From assembly GCF_000317575.1 (NCBI RefSeq), contig NC_019748.1, positions 760,001-824,000 on the forward strand: a stretch of DNA of 64,000 nucleotides, written 5' to 3'. Position 1 is the first letter of the stretch. Every line of letters begins with the position of its first letter. Made by a program: the position numbers and the translations under genes. This DNA comes from Stanieria cyanosphaera PCC 7437. Lineage in GTDB: Bacteria > Cyanobacteriota > Cyanobacteriia > Cyanobacteriales > Xenococcaceae. Below the pieces are notes generated by a model. The model was not told where the DNA came from and searched no databases. It saw only the letters and a program-made list of their open reading frames with translations. Shown here one piece after another: positions 8,903 to 16,514 of the stretch.

Positions 8903-9848
8903 ATCCCATCTTTCTATGACGACGACTCCCAAAAAGGTGTGCATAAACATAGGAAAACTCGCAGCCAATAAAAAAGATTTGACAAGTCAGATAGATCCAT
9001 AGCAAGAGAATCATAACGCTTCCAATCACCCCATAAGCAACGAATTGACTGCCAATCGAAATGACACTATTACTAACCAGTTGCTGTAATACCACTAGCA
9101 ATAAAGCAGTGAGTAGCGCACCCAACCAGACATCACGCCAGGTTACATAAACAGAGGGCAAAATTTTGAACAAAATGCAGGCAGCCAAAGCCAGAATAAA
9201 AAAAGATGAACTTGTCTGAAGCCCTTTAGTTAATAGTAGTTCGTCAACTTGAATTAAGGAAAAGTTACCTTCAAAGGTTGCAACCAGTTTAAGGACAGTC
9301 TCGATCGCAATTTTTGAAATTAAGGAAGTCAGAAGTAATAAGGCAATGCCGAATACTAACAAAAATGCCAGAAGTTGGTTAATGAGAAAGGAAATCACTG
9401 CCATCCAAATGGGTTCTGGTGCAGAAGTTGGATTATGCGATCGCCAAATTTGATTGACTGAATTCCTCAGAATAGCGAAGACGGTACTACCTGTCCATAA
9501 AAGCAAGCCAAATCCAACGATTCCCGCTCCAACACTATTTTCGTTGAGAGCAATGATAGTTCCTTTAATTAAATCGTGAACTTCTGGAGGCAAAAACCGC
9601 TCTATCACTTCTTTAATATGTTGAAATGCTTCTGTATTGGAGCCAATTAACGAACTGATAACACTCAGGATAACCAACAGCATCGGAAACAGTGAAAAAA
9701 GAGCATAATACGATAGAGCAGCAGCCATACCAGAGCAATTATCTCGATCCCATTTCAGTCCAGTTTGAAGTAATAGTTGAGCCGGTTTTGAAGGTAGGAT
9801 AGTCGAGCGAATATAGGGTAGAAGGGTAGAGCGGATATATCGAATCAT
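8901..9848 (-). CDS. YihY/BrkB-family membrane protein
   Basis: A 315-residue protein with about six membrane helices. The family signature near the N-terminus is present (ALSYYALFSLFPMLLVILSVI about 43-63), as are LLWTGSTVFAILRNSVNQIWR and VIGSVMILLLWIYLTCQIFFIGCEF. The family was once mis-assigned as ribonuclease BN; the present view is an inner-membrane protein of unknown transport or envelope function. It is the last gene of a minus-strand group, 13 bases after the AI-2E gene, so cotranscription is likely. A paralogue lies at 23207-24319. Its stop codon is embedded in the end of repeat copy A. Confidence 0.9.
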   Translation of the reverse strand: MIRYIRSTLLPYIRSTILPSKPAQLLLQTGLKWDRDNCSGMAAALSYYALFSLFPMLLVILSVISSLIGSNTEAFQHIKEVIERFLPPEVHDLIKGTIIALNENSVGAGIVGFGLLLWTGSTVFAILRNSVNQIWRSHNPTSAPEPIWMAVISFLINQLLAFLLVFGIALLLLTSLISKIAIETVLKLVATFEGNFSLIQVDELLLTKGLQTSSSFFILALAACILFKILPSVYVTWRDVWLGALLTALLLVVLQQLVSNSVISIGSQFVAYGVIGSVMILLLWIYLTCQIFFIGCEFSYVYAHLFGSRRHRKMG

Positions 9849-9861
9849 AAAAACTCATTAA

Positions 9862-10929
9862 TCACGTCTTTGGCACTTGCTCAACAACATTCTCGGGGAC
9901 TTCTTCCAGGCCTGGTTTTGTATCTTCCTCACTCGATCGCATCCAGGCAGCAATCATACCAGCGATCGGAATTGAAAGAAAGATGCCCAACAAACCAGCT
10001 ACCCGTTGACCAATAAACAAAGCAAAAAACAGAAGCACCGGATTTAATTCCAAAGCATCGCCCATGACTTTGGGACGCACAAAGTTTTCCTGGATTTGTT
10101 CGAGCAGGATGCAGGTAATCACTACTTTGACCGCGATCGCAACACCTTGAGAGACAAAGACTAACAAAGTAACGACCAAAACTCCTAGGATAGCTCCAAT
10201 TCCAGGAATAGCATCAAGTAAACCAATAATTACAGCCAGAATCAAAGGAAAATTAACGCCCAAAAGCGCAAAGATAATTAAGTTGGAAAATGACAAAAAT
10301 AACATCAACAGCAACTGCCCACGTAAAAATCCCAGAAAACTTTGCTGAAAGATTTTGGCAAATCGATTTCGGAAAGCGATTGGTATAAGCTTAAGACACA
10401 ACTGCCATAGCTTTTCCCCATCAATCAACATATAAAGGCTGATGACGGCTCCAAAAATTACGGTAAAAACACTAGAAAAGATTGTCTGCATGATGCCTAA
10501 ACCGGAAGCCAGACCATTTTGTAGTGTGCCAATCACTTTGCTGATTTCCAGTTGGTTGAGAAAATCCTGAAACGGCAAGTTTTGTTGATTCAAGGCATTT
10601 CCGAGCTTGATTAGCAATTGCTGTCCTTGATTGAGCACTTCCAGTCCGACCCAAGTAGTCAGCCCAAGCAATAAAGCGATCGCGCCGAGAAAGGTTATTG
10701 CGATCGCCCATCCTCTGGGAAGATAACGGGATAGCCAAACCACTGGGTAATTCAAGAGAACGGCAAAGATAGCTGCTGCTGAAAACAGAGCGATCGTGTC
10801 ATAAAAGTAATTAATCAGTAAGATCAAGCTCCAGCCACAGCCAAACAACAAGAGATAGCGCAGGAGGCTAGAATTATTCAGACTTTGCCATAGTTGGGAT
10901 TCTGGTTGGCGTGATGGTAGTAGACCCAT
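9862..10929 (-). CDS. AI-2E family transporter (PerM/TqsA type)
   Basis: The 355-residue protein has about eight membrane helices and the family-typical C-terminal blocks LGLLDAIPGIGAILGVLVV, NFVRPKVMGDALELNPVLLF and GIFLSIPIAGMIAAWMR. Family members export small molecules such as autoinducer-2 or act as Na+/H+ antiporters; the substrate here is unknown. It lies between the 1245-aa gene (48-base gap) and the BrkB gene (13-base gap) on the same strand, and a paralogue is at 15158-16171. A Glu-rich cytoplasmic tail of about 25 residues follows the last helix. Confidence 0.9.
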   Translation of the reverse strand: MGLLPSRQPESQLWQSLNNSSLLRYLLLFGCGWSLILLINYFYDTIALFSAAAIFAVLLNYPVVWLSRYLPRGWAIAITFLGAIALLLGLTTWVGLEVLNQGQQLLIKLGNALNQQNLPFQDFLNQLEISKVIGTLQNGLASGLGIMQTIFSSVFTVIFGAVISLYMLIDGEKLWQLCLKLIPIAFRNRFAKIFQQSFLGFLRGQLLLMLFLSFSNLIIFALLGVNFPLILAVIIGLLDAIPGIGAILGVLVVTLLVFVSQGVAIAVKVVITCILLEQIQENFVRPKVMGDALELNPVLLFFALFIGQRVAGLLGIFLSIPIAGMIAAWMRSSEEDTKPGLEEVPENVVEQVPKT

Positions 10930-10977
10930 AATAAATTGCGGTGAGTGAATGGTTGAGAAAACACTGACTCTTCAAAA

Positions 10978-13900
10978 TTAAATGGTCATGGGAGCGATGG
11001 GTTCTATCTCTGGATCTTGCCCACCTACCTGGTTGGTACGAAGTACCCAGACCGACGCACCATGCTCTAAAAAAACTTTGACGATCGTATCGCTTGCTTT
11101 GCGGGGTAAGAGTGTTCGCCAACTGCCCAAACCAATCCAAAGATTCCGCAGTGGTTCATCTTCTAGGGTCGTACCTAAATTAAATTCGTTTGCTTCCCAA
11201 TCGGTACGGGGCGCGCCTAGGGGTTGTAATTTGCGGTATAGCTTGTCTTTTACATTCAGAAGTTGCTGATAACGCGGTGCCTGAGATGGGTTGTCCGCTA
11301 GCCAAGTTTGTAATAGAGATTGATTGGTCGCGATCTCGCTAGAAAGAGAACGAATGCTGGCAAACAATGCCTGATTAGAATCCTGAGAGCAGTTATTGGC
11401 GGGACCGACGTAGGTTGCTCCCGTGCCATCCCCAATACGGTAACGGGCGGTCATTGCCTCTAGTTGACTCAGCATATTACTGAGAGCCGATTTTCGGGTT
11501 TCGTTGATGTCAAATTGCCCAGTAAACGGCTCAAACTTAATCAAAATATCGCAAACAGGGCGAGTACCCAACCAACCAAACTGGCGATCGCCCATGTACC
11601 GCGACCAGTGTATAACTCCTGCGGTCAAACCATCGGTATTGTGAGTATATACCTGGTAATATTGAATCTCAAACCGTAGTTCGTTACTGAGAGGCTCTTG
11701 AATTACAGTAGCCAGTCCATAGGCAAAGTGACCGAAAAAGATTGGGGTCGCAGCAGCAGGTTCTTTTTTCTGACCACCAATACCACCATAGACGTGCAGC
11801 AGCAGTGCGCGGTCGCCAACTTTCCAGTCGTCGATGGCAGCTTGAATATTTTCCGTACTGCGCTTTCCAACACATAATACAGAAGAAATTTTGCCTTTGT
11901 GTGCTGCTGTATTTGCCCAAGATTCTTGACGAATATAGCGGTAGGAAGCTTTGCTACCAAATACCACGCGCTCGGGTTGAAGACGCAACAGCGATCGAGG
12001 AGCTAATGCCCGTACGACGAAGTATCCCTCAGCATCCTTTGCTCCATAAATGTACCATCCCATTTCATTCAGGGGGTTTTGTTCCAGATGGCGGGTGGTG
12101 GAAGGATAACTGCCATAAGCTTGAGCCTGGATTACTTGAGGTAAGCGCACCACTTCCGTCTGACCGTCAAATTGGTGGGAGATCGAGTTAAAATGTCTCA
12201 CTTGGAAGCGATCGGTGTTGGGAATCGAGGCAAGAAATTGCACCAGAGCGTAGTAGCGTCCGGTAATCTCGATCGGTTGATGGGCAATACGTAAAATAGG
12301 GTAATTCATAGCTTGTGATTGCCCAATCTCAACTTGTCCTGTCAACATGACGATTATGTCATCAGTTGGATGAGAACCTGCCAAAGATTCTAGAGGGTCT
12401 ACTTTTTGCCAGTGGTCAATACGTTCTGGATGAATATTGCCACCATAGCTGCTGGAATATTCGGCATCAATACTAAAATGAACGTCGTGAGTTACAGCTT
12501 TTACTAGTTCTTTCACAGTGGGATGATCCAGCCAACGCAGCATCACCGTTTGCCCTACCAAATACTCATAGTCATTAGGAGCGTGATGCACTTCAAACCA
12601 GATACCCTTCACTTTACGACGTTCGCTGGACTTGGGTAAAATCAAACGACCCATCCAAGGAGCAATTGGGCGATACCATTGTCGATCAACGCTCTGAGAT
12701 AAAGGATAGTAACTGTAATCGTTAAAATCTGCTTGCTTGTAATGCTCGTAATTACTAATTTGTTTGGAACGGCGCGGGGTAGCAACTAAAAGATTACCTT
12801 GTAAAATGGCAACAATCATGGCGATCGTATGTTGCAGATGGCTCTCACCATTCGGTAAGAAAGCGTTAGGATCCATGATTCCTCCTGGAACTTGATGTCC
12901 CATTGGTCCCAGTGAAATTTGGTTGATTTTGCCTTTACGCATTGCCCGATTCCAGTAAGACAAAGGAAACCACTTGCATCGTCCAGGAAACAGAATTGGT
13001 CCCAGACGGGCTACTCCATCTTTATCCCCTACCAGATGATACAGATGCTCCAGTTTCAAAAAGTTATTGTTGGCACTCATCACACCACCAAGAGAAATCA
13101 CTTCAAGATCGACTCCCAAGGCTCGCCTGAGATAGGGTGCCATTGCAACCGACATCTGCGCGCCACCACTGTAGCCAATCAGGGTAATGGGGATGCCATT
13201 CCCAGCTTGATAACCCCGTTCGATCAGTCCTTGATAAAGTACTTCAGCAATTCCTTGATTGTAGATCGGGCCATAACGCTTGTCGGCAGATACTGCCACA
13301 ATCCAAGCATTGCGAAGATTGACCATCAAGCCTAACAAAGACGTTGGATTTTGCCACCGCATTCTGTCAGCCAATCGCCAAATAAATGCCAGAGGACGCT
13401 CCTGATTCAAAGGCTGGTTTAAAACTGAATAAAACATCAACCCCTGCACAAAATTCACATCCTGCGGTAAACTTTTCTGAAGTTCTCGAACAAATTCGAC
13501 TACATCAGGTGTATACTCTTCACTTGACTGACCCACCCCATCTACATAGACAACGTAGCGCAAAGGAATATCCTGCTCTGCCAATGCTGCTGCACCGCTC
13601 TGAGTAACAAGCTGAGGCAGAATGGTTTCAGTACGACGAGAATCGAGATTATCGCCGAACCAACCCGCCCACCAACCTAACGTTTCCAGAGGAGCTAGAA
13701 ATCCGGCAAAGACAAGGGCAACTACCCCAATCCAGGTTAGATCGAAAGTTCGGCGCACTAATCGGGGCAGGTCTTCATACCAACCAAATAAGCTTTCACG
13801 AATCGGACGTAACAGGATAGCGAAGAGTGCAAATAACAATATAGTCCCTAGCAAGACCAATCCCAGTCGAATCGCTTGGGGAATACCTCGGAAGTGATGA

Positions 13901-14715
13901 GCTAAACGCACCCCAAGCGTCTCAGTATTGGTAGATAAAACCTCAACGCTACTCAGATTTGCAGATGAGGGGGGAAAGGTGGTTTCAGGTGGCGGACTTG
14001 ATGAAGAGAACAATTGAACGGCGGACTGGGTTTGATGATCGCTATTCGGTATTTTTAATGCTCGATCAGATTCGAGTGAAGCAAGTCGAGTCTCGAGATC
14101 GGCTTGGATAATTGCTGTTAATTCCGAATGGTTATCGGCTAGATCGACACCTGCTACTCTTTCGGTTAAGCGTTGTCCAAATTTGGCAATCGGCTGTCCA
14201 ATCGTACCTTTTAAGAGTTGAAGCATAAACCAACCAAAAGCTACGTGGATAAAAGCAGATGCCCCGCTCACTTGGGCGATCGCGCTAAACCCTACAACCA
14301 TCGCCAGTAAATGCCAAACCGATAATAAGTTGAGAATTGACACTCCAGCATAAGGCAAAGCACCCAGAAAACTAAACTGTAACGGAGCATAACTCAACCC
14401 CAAAGCTTCTACAAGATCGTTCCAAGATATACGTACCAAACCAGGCAACCAACCAATCGCCCAAGTACTGAATACCAAAAAGATAAAACCACAGGTAAAT
14501 AAAACTGCATTGAGTAACAGACTGAAAACAAAGCGAACTGGTTGCACGCGATTAATGAACAGAATAATGCTCTGTCCCACACCTAACGAAAGTCCAGCAA
14601 TCAAGACAACCAGTAGGGCTGTTGTTTGTCCCTCTGGAAGATTGATAATTATTTGAAAGGCCTCTTGGCTAAGTAAAAACGCTCCGCCAATTAAATCGCC
14701 AAGTTGCTCAAACAT
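10978..14715 (-). CDS. Large membrane protein with alpha/beta-hydrolase-like region, unknown function
   Basis: The 1245-residue protein starts at an ATG preceded by AGGAGA at 8-base spacing. The N-terminal ~200 residues hold about five membrane helices. A polar linker (about 200-275), two more helices (about 285-308 and 325-350) and a soluble region follow. That region contains YVVYVDGVGQSSEEY near 388 and a nucleophile-elbow motif GYSGG (514-518, Ser516), as in alpha/beta hydrolases. The last ~600 residues match nothing I know; they include conserved-looking LLLHVYGGIGG and GPANNCSQDSNQ (Cys1109). It heads a minus-strand operon with AI-2E and BrkB genes. A membrane-bound hydrolase or lipase is a guess; I do not recognise the family. 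Confidence 0.75.
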   Translation of the reverse strand: MFEQLGDLIGGAFLLSQEAFQIIINLPEGQTTALLVVLIAGLSLGVGQSIILFINRVQPVRFVFSLLLNAVLFTCGFIFLVFSTWAIGWLPGLVRISWNDLVEALGLSYAPLQFSFLGALPYAGVSILNLLSVWHLLAMVVGFSAIAQVSGASAFIHVAFGWFMLQLLKGTIGQPIAKFGQRLTERVAGVDLADNHSELTAIIQADLETRLASLESDRALKIPNSDHQTQSAVQLFSSSSPPPETTFPPSSANLSSVEVLSTNTETLGVRLAHHFRGIPQAIRLGLVLLGTILLFALFAILLRPIRESLFGWYEDLPRLVRRTFDLTWIGVVALVFAGFLAPLETLGWWAGWFGDNLDSRRTETILPQLVTQSGAAALAEQDIPLRYVVYVDGVGQSSEEYTPDVVEFVRELQKSLPQDVNFVQGLMFYSVLNQPLNQERPLAFIWRLADRMRWQNPTSLLGLMVNLRNAWIVAVSADKRYGPIYNQGIAEVLYQGLIERGYQAGNGIPITLIGYSGGAQMSVAMAPYLRRALGVDLEVISLGGVMSANNNFLKLEHLYHLVGDKDGVARLGPILFPGRCKWFPLSYWNRAMRKGKINQISLGPMGHQVPGGIMDPNAFLPNGESHLQHTIAMIVAILQGNLLVATPRRSKQISNYEHYKQADFNDYSYYPLSQSVDRQWYRPIAPWMGRLILPKSSERRKVKGIWFEVHHAPNDYEYLVGQTVMLRWLDHPTVKELVKAVTHDVHFSIDAEYSSSYGGNIHPERIDHWQKVDPLESLAGSHPTDDIIVMLTGQVEIGQSQAMNYPILRIAHQPIEITGRYYALVQFLASIPNTDRFQVRHFNSISHQFDGQTEVVRLPQVIQAQAYGSYPSTTRHLEQNPLNEMGWYIYGAKDAEGYFVVRALAPRSLLRLQPERVVFGSKASYRYIRQESWANTAAHKGKISSVLCVGKRSTENIQAAIDDWKVGDRALLLHVYGGIGGQKKEPAAATPIFFGHFAYGLATVIQEPLSNELRFEIQYYQVYTHNTDGLTAGVIHWSRYMGDRQFGWLGTRPVCDILIKFEPFTGQFDINETRKSALSNMLSQLEAMTARYRIGDGTGATYVGPANNCSQDSNQALFASIRSLSSEIATNQSLLQTWLADNPSQAPRYQQLLNVKDKLYRKLQPLGAPRTDWEANEFNLGTTLEDEPLRNLWIGLGSWRTLLPRKASDTIVKVFLEHGASVWVLRTNQVGGQDPEIEPIAPMTI

Positions 14716-14822
14716 TTTCAGATCTCCTGTTTAAATTTGGCATGGTTGGAAGCGATTGGAATTAATCGCATGGGTTATGATCTTGCCTAATTCAATAGAG
14801 CAATAGCAATGCCACAACGGTT

Positions 14823-14921
14823 TCAATTAAGCTGATGGCGATTGTATTGAGCTTTGATATCGGCATCAATCTTTTCTTGATTATCCCAGTAGTAAGCTAA
14901 ACCAGAATAAATATTACTCAT
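14823..14921 (-). pseudogene. Remnant of a DUF433-type antitoxin gene (32 codons)
   Basis: The minus-strand frame reads MSNIYSGLAYYWDNQEKID and continues with ADIKAQYNRH. The block LAYYWDNQEKIDADI matches the C-terminal helix of DUF433 proteins, small antitoxin-like DNA-binding proteins, whose usual form is about 75 residues. The N-terminal part is missing, so this is a decayed fragment. It lies between the 1245-aa gene and repeat copy B. Confidence 0.5.
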
Positions 14922-14992
14922 AATTTAAGATGAGGATACTAAAACTGTTATTCTTTTGGATTGGATTAAATTAATTTGCTGTAGCTACACAA

Positions 14993-15134
14993 GCGTATAT
15001 AGTAATTCTCACGCTCTATGAGGTACATCCGTTCGATATAGATTGAGTGTTGATTGTTTATAATTTATGGTTAATTGTTCGTCCCTAATAATTAGTAATT
15101 AGTAATTACTAACTGGTCACTGTTAACTGAAAAG
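14993..15134 (+). repeat. Dispersed ~130-bp repeat, copy B
   Basis: Direct copy of 8772-8902, sharing TTCTCACGCTCTATGA, TTATGGTTAATTGTTCGTCC and CTAATAATTAGTAATTAG in the same order. It continues with ACTGGTCACTGTTAACTG and AAAGTGGTATACC, which is shared with copy C near 25855. The A and B copies bracket the BrkB/AI-2E/1245-aa gene block. Confidence 0.8.
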
Positions 15135-15157
15135 TGGTATACCTTACCAAATTATAT

Positions 15158-16171
15158 TTATTTTTCCGCTTTCATTTCATCAATTTCCAGTAAATTAATA
15201 ATTACGCCAGCAATAGGAATCGCAATAAAAATACCAACTAAACCTGCTACCCTAGCACCTACTAATAAAGCAAAAAACATAATTACTGGATTTAGATCGA
15301 GTGAACCTTGCATAATTCTAGGCATCAATAAATTTTCTTCTACTTGTTGAAGCAGAATACAACTTACTAATACAACTAGACTCAACCAAATACTTTGAGG
15401 TAAAACAATTAAAGCTACAATACTAATTCCCAATGTTGCACCAATTCCGGGAATTAGGTCAAAAACTCCACTAATTGCTGCAAGGGCTAAAGCATAAGGA
15501 ATTTGAAAAAAAATAAACACAAGAAAAGCAGACAAACCAAAAAAAACCGATAAAATTAATCTTCCCCAAAAGAAACCTAAAAAGTTACGTTTAACTACAA
15601 CTGTTAGTTTATTACGAAAATGAAAAGGAAAAATTTTTAGCAAAAAATCCCACAATTTTACTCCGTCTAATAACATGAAAAAAGCAACAACTGCAATTAA
15701 AATTAAATCAACCAAGTTAGTTAGGATTCCTGGTAAACTAGCCAGGCTCAACCCAATTCCAGATAGAATATAATCACGTAGTTGTGTCTGAATTAAGTCT
15801 AAATCTACTGGAATATTTAATCTTTCAAAAAAATTGTTGAACTGCTCTCCTATAAAAAAGAAATAATCTAGTAATTCAGGTATTTGTTCAATTATTTGTT
15901 GTCCTTGAGATATGATGGTAAACCCTAAAGTAAATGTTATGACAATAAAACTAAGCAGACTTACTAAAAAAACTAAGCAAACTGCTACACCATGAGATAA
16001 AAAATTTTCTAGCCATTGTACAGGGTAACTTAGTAAAAATGCCAAAATCGCTGCAAAGATAAAAATAATTAAAATTGTTTCAAAATAAGCCATAATTTGC
16101 GCTACCGCCCAACCAAGAGCGATCAGAAGCAAGTAGCGAATTAATTGTGAGTTATTGAGTTGATTTTGCAT
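15158..16171 (-). CDS. AI-2E family transporter (second copy)
   Basis: The 337-residue protein has about eight membrane helices and the same family blocks as the product of 9862-10929: SGVFDLIPGIGATLGISIV, NLLMPRIMQGSLDLNPVIMF and GIFIAIPIAGVIINLLE. The two proteins also share an N-terminal LIRYLLL segment, so they are paralogues. Base composition is more AT-rich than the first copy. It is separated from the 1245-aa gene by about 440 bases holding a gene remnant and a repeat, so it is probably transcribed independently. Substrate unknown. Confidence 0.9.
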   Translation of the reverse strand: MQNQLNNSQLIRYLLLIALGWAVAQIMAYFETILIIFIFAAILAFLLSYPVQWLENFLSHGVAVCLVFLVSLLSFIVITFTLGFTIISQGQQIIEQIPELLDYFFFIGEQFNNFFERLNIPVDLDLIQTQLRDYILSGIGLSLASLPGILTNLVDLILIAVVAFFMLLDGVKLWDFLLKIFPFHFRNKLTVVVKRNFLGFFWGRLILSVFFGLSAFLVFIFFQIPYALALAAISGVFDLIPGIGATLGISIVALIVLPQSIWLSLVVLVSCILLQQVEENLLMPRIMQGSLDLNPVIMFFALLVGARVAGLVGIFIAIPIAGVIINLLEIDEMKAEK

Positions 16172-16514
16172 AGTGTAATTTTTTTTAATATTTAATTTTT
16201 AGATAAAAACAAATTTTAAAACGACTAACTTAAGTAAGAAAAATAAACTTTAAATAAATTCTGGTTAATTTAAAAATAAAGCATTTTTTTGCTCGTTTAA
16301 TTTCTTGTTATAAAAGCTTAAAATTATACTTATTGCCAAATGATTAACTCATTTTGATTGATTGTCATTTTTTAATCACATTTATTTGATAAAAGATAGA
16401 AAAATAAAAAAAATATAGTTTTTAATCAAAACTTGCTCGTAATTATTCATTTTATAAATATTTATTAATCATTGGATTGTTTTTACCAGCAAGATTCAAA
16501 CGGAGATAAATCGG
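16172..16514. other. AT-rich region between divergent transporter and ATPase genes
   Basis: About 340 bases rich in A and T, bounded by divergent genes, so it should carry two promoters. The only clear element is ACGGAGA about 8 bases upstream of the ATPase start. No hairpin, riboswitch or repeat was recognised. Confidence 0.5.

Noticed and set aside
11464-13897. Several plus-strand frames opposite the 1245-aa gene
   Set aside because: They are antisense shadows of a long, well-formed coding sequence and have no ribosome binding sites or recognisable motifs.
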